The notes: generated from the letters alone by a model not told the origin. A stretch of DNA of 64,000 bases from Halobacillus dabanensis (GCF_900114165.1 NZ_FOSB01000001.1:548783-612782), one strand, 5' to 3'. Numbered from the stretch's first letter, positions 1 through 8,888 are shown. Numbers and translations: made by a program.

Positions 1-602
1 GTTAAAATGGATAAGGCGTTAACACTATATTTTGCTGCAAGAGTATAAAGGGCGGCTGTTTCCATTTCAACGCCAAGAACGTCATATTCCGCTAACTTTT
101 CAACTAGTTCCATACTATCTCTATAAAATACATCGCCTGTAAATACATTTCCAGCTCTAGCCTGCAAACCTTTCTCTCTGCTCGCAACGTATGCCTTGTT
201 TAACAGGTCAAAGTTCGCACATGGGGCAAAATTAACCCCCGGAAAAGAAAGTCGGTTCATATTAGAATCTGTACATGCAGTCATAGCTAATAGGACATCT
301 CTGACATTTACATCCTTTTGTATTGCACCACATGTTCCTACTCGGATTAAGTTCTTTACCCCGTAATTATGGATTAATTCATTTACATAAATAGAAATCG
401 AAGGGATACCCATCCCAGTTCCCTGTACGGATATAGGTTTACCATTAAATGTCCCTGTAAAACCTAACATTCCGCGTACATTGTTATAGCAATGGATGTC
501 CTCTAAGAACGTTTCGGCAATATATTTGGCACGTAGCGGATCACCTGGCAATAGAATATCTTCTGCAATTTCACCCTGTTCAGCTTCAATATGAGTACTC
601 AT
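1..602 (-). CDS. deoD: Purine nucleoside phosphorylase DeoD (C-terminus outside window)
   Basis: Cytosolic phosphorylase of purine (deoxy)ribonucleosides for nucleoside salvage. The reverse complement reads [20 protein letters not shown] then [15 protein letters not shown] and further on a GTGMGIPS segment, which is the conserved N-terminus and phosphate-binding region of the trimeric/hexameric DeoD type. About 200 of the usual ~235 residues are visible; the 3' end lies before base 1. The ATG at 602 matches the family start, but the best ribosome binding site (GGGAGGTG, about 655-661) lies some 50 bases upstream, so the translation signal is unusual. It is the only intact gene of the first 1.4 kb. 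Confidence 0.93.
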   Translation of the reverse strand, partial: MSTHIEAEQGEIAEDILLPGDPLRAKYIAETFLEDIHCYNNVRGMLGFTGTFNGKPISVQGTGMGIPSISIYVNELIHNYGVKNLIRVGTCGAIQKDVNVRDVLLAMTACTDSNMNRLSFPGVNFAPCANFDLLNKAYVASREKGLQARAGNVFTGDVFYRDSMELVEKLAEYDVLGVEMETAALYTLAAKYSVNALSIL

Positions 603-661
603 AAGTCGACCATTACACCTTGGATTGAAATCAACCCGATTGTAATGGTGTTCACCTCCCT
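600..661 (-). promoter_or_regulatory. deoD leader with Shine-Dalgarno far from the start and overlapping mini-ORF
   Basis: On the minus strand a strong GGGAGGTGA is followed not by deoD but by a short open stretch whose TGA overlaps the deoD ATG (TTATGAG). The leader also contains an inverted repeat, CCATTACA with TGTAATGG, either side of it. A translationally coupled leader peptide could pass ribosomes to deoD; the mini-ORF lacks an obvious ATG at the right distance (ATT, GTG or an internal ATG are the options), so this is tentative. Confidence 0.3.
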
Positions 662-794
662 AACTTTGCTATTTTAAAAAAAGTACACCAAAAAATTTCC
701 ATACTTATTTCATCACTTCATTGCTTTTAACCAAAGACATCGATTTGAATTCCCCCTTTAATAGTTGAAATTGTGATCGTTCCTAAAGCTGAGA

Positions 795-1084
795 GTATAA
801 AAAGGGGGCCAACTATTGTATTTGATTCCACAGAAGCTAATACATTTCCTGACAAGAATACAAATCAACTACACAATTAAGCGCTTACGTTATACCTTTG
901 TGATAGTTAATAACACGGGTGCTGCAATCGAATACATGAGCGGAAATGTCGTGATAAGAAAACCCGTTCTTCCTGGATTGATGCCTGAATCACCTGATAT
1001 CAAGTCTGATGTTCCACCAATAATCGGTTCGGCCATCCCTACAACAAGCGAAGCGATCTATAATAAATAAACATGTTTATCCAT
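795..1084 (-). pseudogene. Decayed MFS transporter N-terminus
   Basis: Minus-strand reading from the ATG at 1084 gives MDKHVYLL, a TAG stop, then IASLVVGMAEPIIGGTSDLI and, after GINPGRTGFLITTFPLMYSIAAPVLL, the typical first two membrane segments of DHA1-type drug/sugar efflux permeases. After TITKV another stop precedes RKRLIV, the family loop motif, and a third stop follows before a fading ISF segment. A good ribosome binding site (AAAGGAGGG) precedes the ATG. Several in-frame stops and loss of about three quarters of the protein show that the gene is dead. The open frame on the plus strand over the same bases is only a shadow. Confidence 0.72.
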
Positions 1085-1102
1085 ATATCGCTTTACCCTC
1101 CT

Positions 1103-1142
1103 TTCTATTTAGGTTACCACTACAATGGTAACCTAAATAGAA
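1103..1142. promoter_or_regulatory. Perfect 17-bp inverted repeat (operator of the dead MFS gene)
   Basis: Arms TTCTATTTAGGTTACCA (1103-1119) and its exact reverse complement (1126-1142) are separated by six bases. It lies directly upstream of the ribosome binding site of the decayed MFS gene, where a TetR or MarR-type regulator of an efflux pump would bind. No T-run follows on either strand in a terminator position. The repeat is intact although the gene is not. Confidence 0.6.
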
Positions 1143-1479
1143 GGGCTAAACAATCATTTTTTTCTGATAGAAAAGAGATTGAAAAACATAGAGTTGTTAA
1201 CAATCCAGGAATTTATAGTTTGTTGAAAAAGTGTCTGAACAAAAATTTGGAGAAAGAATTACGTGGACTAATAAGATATCCTGATCATACTTCTAAGTAC
1301 TTTTAGATTGTTAAGTGGTATTTTAAAATGGCGGAATAGAATCATGTTATTTTTTTATAATGCAGGGATAATTCTTTTTGAGAAAAAATCTACAACGTGG
1401 TTAATGATTTCGTACATATTATGTATTTTTAAATGGACTTGAAGAGGAGAAATATATAAAAGAAGAAGGTGGAAATTGA
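1143..1479. other. Intergenic region before the MerR regulator
   Basis: An open frame to 1306 on the plus strand (ending RYPDHTSKYF) has no recognisable domain, no start signal of its own and AT-rich composition; I do not call it a gene. No terminator or RNA gene was seen. The end of the stretch carries the ribosome binding site AGAAGAAGG of the next gene. Confidence 0.4.
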
Positions 1480-2319
1480 ATGAAGAACCGGTTCCGTGTC
1501 GGGGAAGTGGCCAAGCTATTCCAACTCTCACCCTCGACACTTCGTTACTATGATGAGATTGGGCTTTTCCAGCCAAAATATACAGATACTGACACTCGTT
1601 ATCGTTACTATACCGTTGAACAATTCGCCGTACTCGATACGATCATCTTTTTGAAGAAAAACGGATTTTCCATGAAAGATATCATGCAGCAGCTGGAAAA
1701 TCGTACTCCTGAGAACACGAAAGGCCTGCTGGAACGAAAGCTTGGTGAAATCGAGGAAGAAATGGAGCGGTTGAAGAAGGTTTCCGAGGAAATCAAAAGT
1801 AAGATTTCTACCATCGAGGAGGGACTTTCCCTTAGCGCTACCCCGTCGTTGGTGTATCGCTGGTTTCCGGAACGTGCGATTTCTTACCTGTATAATGATA
1901 CGCCGATCGATTTGATGAAAGAATCGGAGGCTTTGATTGTAAAGGACTTAGAGGATCTCTCATCAGCCGGAGTCGGTTATGATGGATTTTTCACAGGCGA
2001 TTTTGGGGCTGCTGTCGAAATAGATAGCCTCAACAAAGAAGGATCTGTAAAATATCAGTCCGTCTTTGAATTGCTTCATCATGAGAAGGAAGGTTTAAAG
2101 ACATCCTATCTGGATTCGGGGATGTACGCTTGTTATCCCCATCGCGGACCATATGAAACGATCAAATCCAGCTACTCTTTTGTCATAAAACGTGTACAGG
2201 AAGATGGCTATCGAATAACAGGGGCCCCAGTCGAAATAGCATTGCTCGATGAGTCAGTCATCCAAGACAAAACAGACTATATTACTTGGATTCAAATCCC
2301 CGTTAGTGAAAAAGATTGA
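1480..2319 (+). CDS. MerR-family transcriptional regulator with GyrI-like effector domain (BmrR/BltR type)
   Basis: Drug-sensing transcriptional activator of 279 residues. Residues 1-70 are the MerR winged helix-turn-helix (FRVGEVAKLFQLSPSTLRYYDEIGL, then RYRYYTVEQF), followed by a dimerising coiled coil (about 75-115) and a C-terminal GyrI-like/SoxR-type ligand pocket (about 125-275, ending with ITWIQIPV). This is the BmrR architecture, which binds hydrophobic cations. It is followed at once by a MerR-type operator and a MATE efflux pump, its likely target. Start supported by AGAAGG nine bases upstream. Confidence 0.93.
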   Translation: MKNRFRVGEVAKLFQLSPSTLRYYDEIGLFQPKYTDTDTRYRYYTVEQFAVLDTIIFLKKNGFSMKDIMQQLENRTPENTKGLLERKLGEIEEEMERLKKVSEEIKSKISTIEEGLSLSATPSLVYRWFPERAISYLYNDTPIDLMKESEALIVKDLEDLSSAGVGYDGFFTGDFGAAVEIDSLNKEGSVKYQSVFELLHHEKEGLKTSYLDSGMYACYPHRGPYETIKSSYSFVIKRVQEDGYRITGAPVEIALLDESVIQDKTDYITWIQIPVSEKD

Positions 2320-2346
2320 CCTTCAAGTTACTTGAAGGTTTATACT
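2316..2346 (+). promoter_or_regulatory. MerR-type promoter: 19-bp spacer with perfect dyad
   Basis: -35 TTGACC (2316-2321) overlaps the stop codon of the regulator gene; -10 TATACT (2341-2346); the spacer is 19 bp, the overlong value typical of MerR-activated promoters. A perfect 21-bp palindrome, ACCTTCAAGT-T-ACTTGAAGGT (2319-2339), fills the spacer. Binding of the regulator just upstream would untwist the DNA and switch on the MATE gene. Confidence 0.9.
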
Positions 2347-2379
2347 TTCTCTTGTAAGAAATTGCAGGAGGAATAATCA

Positions 2380-3714
2380 ATGAATGGAACTCATGAAAGT
2401 TTAAAACATCAACCAGTTAAAAAAGTATTTGTTCAATATTTAGTTCCATCTTTATTAGGGATGATGCTGATGTCGGTGAACATCCTGATCGATGGAGTCT
2501 TTATCGGTAACGGGGTGGGATCTGAAGGGCTTGCTGGAGTCAATCTTGCTATGCCAGTGTTCTCGCTGATTTTCTCAATCGCCCTGTGGATCGGTATCGG
2601 TGGTGGTACAATTTATTCGATCCGTATTGGAGAGGAAGATGTGGTAAAGGCGAGAAGCGTATTCTCGTTAGCGGTTGCCAGTTCATTGGTGCTTTTACTT
2701 GTCATCGGGGTCATCGGTTACTTTAACATAGAGTTAATTGCGAATTTGCTTGGCGCAAACGCCTCGACACTTCCTTATACTACCGACTATTTGATGGTTT
2801 TGTTTTTATTCGGTTGGCTGATTTCTGTACAGCAGCTGCTCAGCATTTTTGTGCGTAATGATGGTAGCCCGACTTTGGCGATGGTTGCTCTCGGCTTTAC
2901 TGCAATCGTAAATATTGGCTTGAACTATTATATGATTTTCATCTTAGAACTAGGTGTTTTTGGCGCAGCGCTTGCCACGGTTCTTGCAAGCTTCTTAGGG
3001 TTACTCGTTCTCTTACTCCATTTTTTCAAAAAACACTCGAACCTGAGGAAGCTTTCCTTCCAATGGTCATGGAAGACACTAGGGAGCATTTTCACCATAG
3101 GGTTCCCGAGTTTCCTTGCAGAAGCTGGAGTTCTTGTCTTTGTTGCCGGTTACAACCTGGCGATTGTTGGCTTGCTCGGTACGGAAGGAGTCGCCGCTTT
3201 TTCGGTCGTCAATTATTTGCATGGCTTCATGTTTCTAACATTCTTCGGCATTGAGTCAGCACTGCAGCCGATGATCAGTTACTATCACGGTGCAAAAGAA
3301 AAAATCCGTATCAAAGAGAGTGTGAAGATTGGTGAGAAGGCAGCATTCACGCTTGGGGGAATCCTCCTTATCACCGGTTTGCTTGCTGCCCCATTGCTAG
3401 TTTCGCTTTTTGGATTGGAATCAGAAGAAGTTCGTAAATTGGCAGTTCAGGGAATTAGGCTGTTTTTCGTCGGTTATCTTTTCCTTGGTTTTAATTTCGT
3501 TTACATGACTTATTTTCAGTCCATTGGAGAAATTCGTCCATCGATCATCATCATTCTATTAAGAAGTTTTGTTTTCATCTTGGTGCTACTATGGGGGCTG
3601 CCAAAACTTGCAGGCATCGCTGGTGTCTGGCTCGCACTTCCACTTGCGGAAATGATGGTTTCGGTGCTGCTCTTCCTCTTCACCAGAAAACACGTGGTAA
3701 GACAAACGTTATAA
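2380..3714 (+). CDS. MATE family multidrug efflux transporter (MepA-like)
   Basis: Inner-membrane antiporter that expels cationic drugs using a Na+ or H+ gradient. 444 residues with about 12 predicted membrane helices in two homologous halves; the N-terminal VPSLLGMMLMSVNILIDGVF and a mid-protein NDGSPTLAM segment fit the MatE domains of the MepA/DinF branch. It is driven by the MerR-type promoter in the 60 bases before it, so it forms a sensor-pump pair with the upstream regulator. Ribosome binding site GCAGGAGG at 2364-2371. Confidence 0.92.
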   Translation: MNGTHESLKHQPVKKVFVQYLVPSLLGMMLMSVNILIDGVFIGNGVGSEGLAGVNLAMPVFSLIFSIALWIGIGGGTIYSIRIGEEDVVKARSVFSLAVASSLVLLLVIGVIGYFNIELIANLLGANASTLPYTTDYLMVLFLFGWLISVQQLLSIFVRNDGSPTLAMVALGFTAIVNIGLNYYMIFILELGVFGAALATVLASFLGLLVLLLHFFKKHSNLRKLSFQWSWKTLGSIFTIGFPSFLAEAGVLVFVAGYNLAIVGLLGTEGVAAFSVVNYLHGFMFLTFFGIESALQPMISYYHGAKEKIRIKESVKIGEKAAFTLGGILLITGLLAAPLLVSLFGLESEEVRKLAVQGIRLFFVGYLFLGFNFVYMTYFQSIGEIRPSIIIILLRSFVFILVLLWGLPKLAGIAGVWLALPLAEMMVSVLLFLFTRKHVVRQTL

Positions 3715-3756
3715 AGGTGCTCTCTTTTTATGATCTGTCAGTTTATTTCTTTTTAG

Positions 3757-3783
3757 CTTCGATAGCTGCTCGCGCTATCGAAG
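3757..3783. terminator. Hairpin after the MATE gene
   Basis: CTTCGATAGC (3757-3766) pairs perfectly with GCTATCGAAG (3774-3783) around a seven-base loop. Only short T stretches lie nearby, so a weak terminator or mRNA-end structure is the best reading. Confidence 0.45.
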
Positions 3784-3849
3784 AAGTTTAGAGAATATGG
3801 TATAACCAAAAACACAAATAACTTACTTTATAAAGGAGGACTTATAGTT

Positions 3850-4839
3850 TTGGTTGCTAATTGTATTAAATTTTACGAATTTGGAAGACCTCAAGATGTA
3901 TTAAAAGTGGAAAGCATTGACATTGAACCACCAAAAGATGATGATGTCCTTGTCCGCATGGTTGCTCGCCCTATCAATCCTTCTGATTTAATACCAATTA
4001 GAGGGTCTTATTCTCATCGAATATCCTTACCGAATATCCCTGGCTATGAGGGGGTTGGAATTGTAGAAGATGTGGGGACTTCCGTATCTCCAAATCTTAT
4101 TGGTAAACGTGTCTTACCCTTAAGAGGGGAAGGGACATGGCAGGAATATGTTAAGACAAAAGCAGAATTAGCAGTTGTTGTACCACATTCTATTGATGAT
4201 TTTACAGCTTCACAGATGTATATAAATCCAATTACAGCGTGGGTTGTATGTACGGAAGTTTTAAAGTTAAGAGCAGATGATGTTCTATTGGTAAATGCTT
4301 GTGGTTCGTCCATTGGGCGTATCTTTGCTCAATTATCAAAGGTGATTGGATTTCGTTTAATTGCTGTTACAAGAAATAATAAGCATACAGATGACTTACT
4401 TCGACTAGGTGCTTCTGATGTGATTGATACTTCGGAAAACTCCTTATATGAAACAGTTATGGAATTAACAAATGGACTTGGTGCTGATGCTGCGATCGAT
4501 TCAGTTGGTGGGGTGCCTGGTACGAATTTAGCTTTTTCTGTTCATCCTAATGGTGTTTTTTTAACGATAGGCCTATTATCGGGGATACAAGTTGATTGGC
4601 GAGTAATTAAAAATAAGGCGAGAGTGAATGCAAATATTTTTCACTTGCGGCATTGGAATCAAAATGTTTCACCTGAAAGATGGCAGGATACTTTTAATCA
4701 TGTGATGACATTAATAAATGATAGAAGATTACATTTACGAAGTGTATATTCACAATAAGACTTATCACATGTAAAAGAGGCAGTTCATGTTGTTGAATCT
4801 TTAAATAATATCAATGGTAAAGTGTTTTTGAAGGGTTAA
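3850..4839 (+). pseudogene. Zinc-independent alcohol dehydrogenase/quinone reductase with late in-frame stop
   Basis: NAD(P)H-dependent MDR-superfamily oxidoreductase of the enoyl/quinone reductase branch: GroES-like N-terminus (PINPSDLIPIRGSY, PNIPGYEGVG), then a Rossmann domain (VNACGSSIGRIFAQLSK). TTG start at 3850 behind AAAGGAGGA. A TAA at 4756-4758 stops the frame at 302 residues, but the same frame then continues for 26 codons (DLSHVKEAVHVVESLNN, then KVFLKG) to a normal stop at 4837, giving the usual ~329 residues. One nonsense change has therefore removed the C-terminal helix and strand. It may be partly functional or dead. Confidence 0.82.
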
Positions 4840-4882
4840 AAACTTCTTAACTAGCTAGTGCGTTTCAGGGGGGCTTAGTTTT

Positions 4883-5023
4883 GTAAATCTTTTAGTAGTA
4901 ATATTAATAGGCTTGGCGGTTTTAGCAGCAGGGTATATTCTGAAAAAAAGATGGATTAAATTCCTATCTATCATTCCATTTGCGTTTGCAGGTTGGGAAA
5001 TTACTCGTCAAAGCTTTATGTAA
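4883..5023 (+). pseudogene. Small hydrophobic protein ORF lacking a start codon
   Basis: The frame reads VNLLVVILIGLAVLAAGYIL then KKRWIKFLSIIPFAFAGWEI and TRQSFM before TAA, a convincing two-segment small membrane protein. A purine-rich AGGGGGG lies nine bases upstream, but the codon at the right place is GTA, and the frame is closed by TAG further up. Either the start was lost by mutation or a TTG inside is used. Function unknown. Confidence 0.45.
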
Positions 5024-5160
5024 GATTGTTAACAACGGTTCATTAGTATAAGGATTTGCTTCCATGTATGAGTAGTATGGGAGTAGCAATCGTTGAATGA
5101 AGACGATCGATTTTTCCTGAAGAAGCAGTTCACTTTGATAAATGGGGGATGGAATACAAT

Positions 5161-5493
5161 ATGAAATGTCTATGTGAACAAGGAGTAACAAATGAATTAA
5201 AAGTGGAGGGAGACGTGGGTGCAGATCCTATTTGGTGTAATCGCTGTCACTGTAACCTTGACATAGAAGAAGTTCCAATTGAACTGGATTTGAAGTTGGA
5301 GTTAATGAAATGGATTAAGAAGTATGGTGATTGGATGGATTGGGATGAAGATAAAATAGTTCCTAGCGGCGTCGAACTGGAAATAGAGCATAATAAAAAA
5401 GGATGGAAACTAACAGAAAAAGTACAGAAACAACTGGAAGGTAAATATAAAGTTTCATTTTCACCTTCGACATTTGCGAATACATATAAATAG
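5161..5493 (+). CDS. Hypothetical protein with N-terminal Cys pairs
   Basis: About 110 residues, not assigned to a named family. The N-terminus has C-L-C and, some 25 residues later, WCNRCHCNLD, which together could hold a metal ion as a small zinc ribbon; the rest is charged and ends with VSFSPSTFANTYK. The ATG at 5161 is preferred over 5149 because the GGGGGA ribosome binding site would otherwise touch the start. It stands 38 bases before a methyltransferase gene on the same strand and may be co-transcribed. Confidence 0.62.
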   Translation: MKCLCEQGVTNELKVEGDVGADPIWCNRCHCNLDIEEVPIELDLKLELMKWIKKYGDWMDWDEDKIVPSGVELEIEHNKKGWKLTEKVQKQLEGKYKVSFSPSTFANTYK

Positions 5494-5531
5494 AATAAAG
5501 ATTATGTAATTACTACGGAAAGAGGGTTTTT

Positions 5532-6293
5532 ATGAAGGTTACGGATTACTCACAAATAGCTGAAGTTTATGATAGGAACCAATTTAGATTGGAAGAAGTA
5601 AAAGTAGATACAGATTTAGAAAATTACATACAAAATAACCCTAAATCATCCTACAGTTTCCTGGATCTAGCTTGTGGAACAGGTATTTACCTTGATCACC
5701 AATACCATTCTTTTAAGGGATTTAACATTGACTGGCACGGGCTTGATGCCTCACAAGCTATGCTGAAGGAAGCGGAAGACAAAGTGGAAAATGTAGCATT
5801 TGAGAAAGGACTTGCGGAAAGCATGCCTTATGAAGATGAGTCCTTTAATGTCATTACGAATAACTATGCTTTTCATCATTTTGTGGGGAAAGAGAAAGTG
5901 CTGGACGAAATCCATCGAGTCTTAAAAAGAGATGGTGTTTACAAATTACATAATATCGATATCTACGGAATGAAAAATTGGTGGATTTATCATTACTTTC
6001 CATCTGCATTATTAGAGGATTACAAGCGGTTTTGGCGTAAAGAAGTTATATTCAGAGAGCTATCTCAAAGAGGTTTTGATGTCAGGATAGATTGTACGTA
6101 TCAAATGGAAAATATCAAAATAGCTGACTATTTAGGCCACGTGGAAAACAGGGACATATCTGTACTCACCCTCATTGATGACGAGGAATATAATCAGGGA
6201 CTTTATTGGATGAAGCAAGATTTAGAAAGATCTCCTGAAAAGAAGGTTACTAATGACTTTTCAGAGTTGATTTGTATAGCTCGAAAAAAGTGA
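5532..6293 (+). CDS. Class I SAM-dependent methyltransferase
   Basis: Soluble methyltransferase of 253 residues. Motif I FLDLACGTGIYLDHQY is at about residues 42-58, motif II DWHGLDAS binds the ribose of SAM, and EVLKRDGV-like HRVLKRDGVYKL is the post-motif region of the Methyltransf_11/25 families. Tyr/His-rich NNYAFHHFVG suggests a small-molecule substrate, which is not identifiable from sequence. Ribosome binding site AAAGAGGG at 5519-5526. Confidence 0.82.
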   Translation: MKVTDYSQIAEVYDRNQFRLEEVKVDTDLENYIQNNPKSSYSFLDLACGTGIYLDHQYHSFKGFNIDWHGLDASQAMLKEAEDKVENVAFEKGLAESMPYEDESFNVITNNYAFHHFVGKEKVLDEIHRVLKRDGVYKLHNIDIYGMKNWWIYHYFPSALLEDYKRFWRKEVIFRELSQRGFDVRIDCTYQMENIKIADYLGHVENRDISVLTLIDDEEYNQGLYWMKQDLERSPEKKVTNDFSELICIARKK

Positions 6294-6503
6294 GCTTTCT
6301 TAAGAGACTGGATAATTTTCAACGGACGTTATTATCTTGAAACTGAGTCTTAAACAAAAGGGTGCAATTCTATATATACAACTTTTACTATTCCTTATAG
6401 AACTTATGGATGGATGGAATAAAATTTTCCCATGAAAACGCTTGTTTTAATAATCCAAGTTCCGTGCTACGATGGAAATATTCTTTAGAAGAGGTGAGTA
6501 TAG

Positions 6504-7211
6504 ATGAGTAGAGTCGAGACGAGAACAAAATTAGATTTGGAGAAGGTCATCTTCATTGGTAGAACATATGAAGAATACATGGACATGTTTTTACTATCAG
6601 AAGAAGAGTTGAAAGGGAAGAAAGTATTAGATTGCCCATCTGGAGCGTGTTCGTTTACAGCGGTAGGTCAATCGAGAGGGTTGGATATTACCGCATCTGA
6701 TATTGCCTATGATCACTCTGCAGAAGATCTTAAAGCTAAGGGGCAAGAGGATATTCAACATGCCATGGCTCATATGGATAAGGCTAAAACTAATTACGTT
6801 TGGAAGTATTTTGAGGACATCGATCAGTTAAAAGAACATCGGGAAAAAGCTTTACTTGATTGCACTGAAGATATGAAAAAGAATAGCGAACGATATACAC
6901 AAGTTCATTTACCTTCCCTGTTATTTAGTGATAATGAGTTTGACATCCTTTTATCTGCGCACTTCTTATTTACTTATGCAGATCGTCTGGATTTACTATT
7001 TCACATAGACACTCTTAAAGAATTACTTAGAGTAACAAAAGAGGAAGTAAGAATATTCCCTTTGGTTGATTTACAAGGAAATAGATACGAACATTTGGGT
7101 CATGTTATAGAATACTTGAAGGATAATGGATATTCAGTCAAAGAAATAAGTGTTCCATACGAGTTTCAAAAAGGTGCCAATACGATGTTAAAGGTGAGTG
7201 AAAGGCATTAA
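6504..7211 (+). CDS. SAM-dependent methyltransferase-like protein
   Basis: 235 residues. GKKVLDCPSGACSFTAVGQS is a motif I variant in which the usual GxGxG is CPSGACS, the form seen in a Bacillales family annotated only as methyltransferase or SAM-dependent methyltransferase. An acidic SDIAYDHS follows as motif II, and FDILLSAHFLFTYADRLD corresponds to motif IV. Ribosome binding site AGAGGTGA. Substrate unknown. A loose cre-like sequence lies near 6432 but is a poor match. Confidence 0.72.
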   Translation: MSRVETRTKLDLEKVIFIGRTYEEYMDMFLLSEEELKGKKVLDCPSGACSFTAVGQSRGLDITASDIAYDHSAEDLKAKGQEDIQHAMAHMDKAKTNYVWKYFEDIDQLKEHREKALLDCTEDMKKNSERYTQVHLPSLLFSDNEFDILLSAHFLFTYADRLDLLFHIDTLKELLRVTKEEVRIFPLVDLQGNRYEHLGHVIEYLKDNGYSVKEISVPYEFQKGANTMLKVSERH

Positions 7212-7216
7212 GCCGC

Positions 7217-7241
7217 GAGGGCGACGTACTACGTTGTCCTC
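7217..7241 (+). terminator. Terminator after methyltransferase gene
   Basis: GAGGGCGACG pairs with CGTTGTCCTC (two G-U pairs) around TACTA, followed by TTGTTCT. Confidence 0.6.
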
Positions 7242-7398
7242 TTGTTCTATACTCAAACTTTTACAAGATACAATCCAATATGAGGACGGATCTATTATTT
7301 TCGTGGCTTCCGCATAAGAGGGAAAATAGGCTAAAATAGTAGAATGAGTGGGAGTAAAATACATAGTGCTGCAAAACGAAATAATATTTCATATACAT

Positions 7399-7439
7399 AA
7401 AAAGCCCTCGAAGCAAAACTGTTACTTTGAGGGCTTTTT
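7399..7439. terminator. Bidirectional terminator-like hairpin upstream of MFS gene
   Basis: AAAAAGCCCTCGAAG pairs with CTTTGAGGGCTTTTT, giving a 15-bp stem with an A-run before and a T-run after. There is no gene between it and the previous terminator. It may be an attenuator in the leader of the MFS gene 120 bases downstream or may simply shield that gene. The rest of 7242-7558 shows nothing else I can name. Confidence 0.7.
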
Positions 7440-7558
7440 CATGTTGGAGATTTCTCAGTCTAAAGTTGTAGGAAAATTCCATACTTTCATTGAGGTGCCT
7501 CATTCATTCCTATTGGTAAGATGGATTTACGAAATTATCTTTTTAGGAGATGGCAGCC

Positions 7559-8809
7559 ATGAAGTTGTATAAAGAGTTATTGACCAATAAAAATTTTTTA
7601 TTAATAACTGCAGGGAGGCTTTTCAAACGGAGTGCATTAACCCTGTTTACATTAGAACTCATCTGGCTGACTATGGAATTGACCAGCAATTCGCCTTTGT
7701 ATTTATCCATCATGACGATGGCAGAGACGTTACCATTTATTATTTTTGGCCTCTATGGTGGAGCGAAAGCAGATAAATGGAACAAGAAAAAAGTGATGGT
7801 AATAGGTAACAGTTGTAGTGCATTGTTATTGTTAAGTATTCCTTGTTTGAATGCTGTCAACTTATTGAATTACTATACCCTTCTGATGATTGCCATTGCG
7901 ATCACCATCTTCAGTTGTTTTTCCGAACCTTGTTACCGAGCAATACTTCCGGAATTACTGTCTAAAACGAAGTTAAAAGAAGCAAATGCACTTTTAGATT
8001 CCGTCCAAAGAGGCGTTACTATATTTGTTCCAGCATCCATCGGACTCCTCCTTAAGTTCTTTTCGGAAATTCATTTATTCAGCCTGGCTTTCCTATTGAT
8101 GGCGACGGCTGTGGCTTTTCAACTTATGGTTGAATATCGCCCATTCAATCATTCTGCTGAGGAAACTCAAATAAAGAGCACGACGTTCCATGGTATAAAG
8201 GATAGTTTGAGTTTTCTAAAAGGCCATCCGGAAATTACTTTTATAATTGCAGGGCAAGGATTAAGCATTTTAATTAATACAGGCTTGTGGAGGGTCGGTT
8301 TACCGATTTATCTTGAAGGTTACTTAAATGAAAATATTACCACTTTTGGTTACATAACCGGGATGATGGGAGTCACCTCTTTTATTACCTCCTTGGCATT
8401 GGGGATATCAAAAAAATACAACCCTCGGGTAGTTTTCAACGTTGGAATGGGGTTGTGGGGATTAGGACTGCTTATGATCGGAACACTTCCTACCATGCCG
8501 ATCATTTACATAGCTACTATTTTAATCGGAGTGGGTCAGGCCTCGGAAGGTTTATCTCGGGTGGTTATCCTTCAGGAAAAAGTCCCTGCTAATATGCTCG
8601 GCAAAGTGTTTAGTACCTCGTCTTCTATAAATTATACCAGTGATACGATTTCATTAGGGGCAGTAAGCTCTCTTCTAGGACTTTTCACAATCGCAACGCT
8701 TTTTAGTGGGGGAGGGACTCTCATTTTAATGATTGGGTTACTGGGTGCTGTTTTTGGAAGGGTCCATAAAAATGGCAGGAGGCATCTTCAAACAAAAAAA
8801 TCAGGGTGA
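7559..8809 (+). CDS. MFS transporter (MFS_3/macrolide-efflux-like)
   Basis: Inner-membrane exporter of about 416 residues with 10-12 hydrophobic segments. GLYGGAKADKWNKKKVMVIG is the loop 2-3 MFS signature (G-x3-D-x2-N-R/K-K), and the RAILPELLSKTKLKEANAL stretch is typical of the MFS_3 branch (macrolide and siderophore exporters). Start set at ATG 7559 because AGGAG (7545-7549) would abut the earlier ATG at 7550. Substrate cannot be read from sequence. Confidence 0.85.
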   Translation: MKLYKELLTNKNFLLITAGRLFKRSALTLFTLELIWLTMELTSNSPLYLSIMTMAETLPFIIFGLYGGAKADKWNKKKVMVIGNSCSALLLLSIPCLNAVNLLNYYTLLMIAIAITIFSCFSEPCYRAILPELLSKTKLKEANALLDSVQRGVTIFVPASIGLLLKFFSEIHLFSLAFLLMATAVAFQLMVEYRPFNHSAEETQIKSTTFHGIKDSLSFLKGHPEITFIIAGQGLSILINTGLWRVGLPIYLEGYLNENITTFGYITGMMGVTSFITSLALGISKKYNPRVVFNVGMGLWGLGLLMIGTLPTMPIIYIATILIGVGQASEGLSRVVILQEKVPANMLGKVFSTSSSINYTSDTISLGAVSSLLGLFTIATLFSGGGTLILMIGLLGAVFGRVHKNGRRHLQTKKSG

Positions 8810-8888
8810 TAATGAATTGGATTTCAGCGCACTGGTTAGTGTTATTAGATGCTAACGGATCCGTTTAATTTTATAAGGAGGGAGTAGT

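Noticed and set aside
816..1306. Two plus-strand open frames (84 and 77 codons)
   Set aside because: The first is the shadow of the minus-strand MFS remnant; the second runs through the 17-bp palindrome and has no start signal or family resemblance.
6432..6445. Cre-like TGAAAACGCTTGTT before the second methyltransferase
   Set aside because: The right half does not fit the consensus (three mismatches), and there is no catabolic gene to repress.
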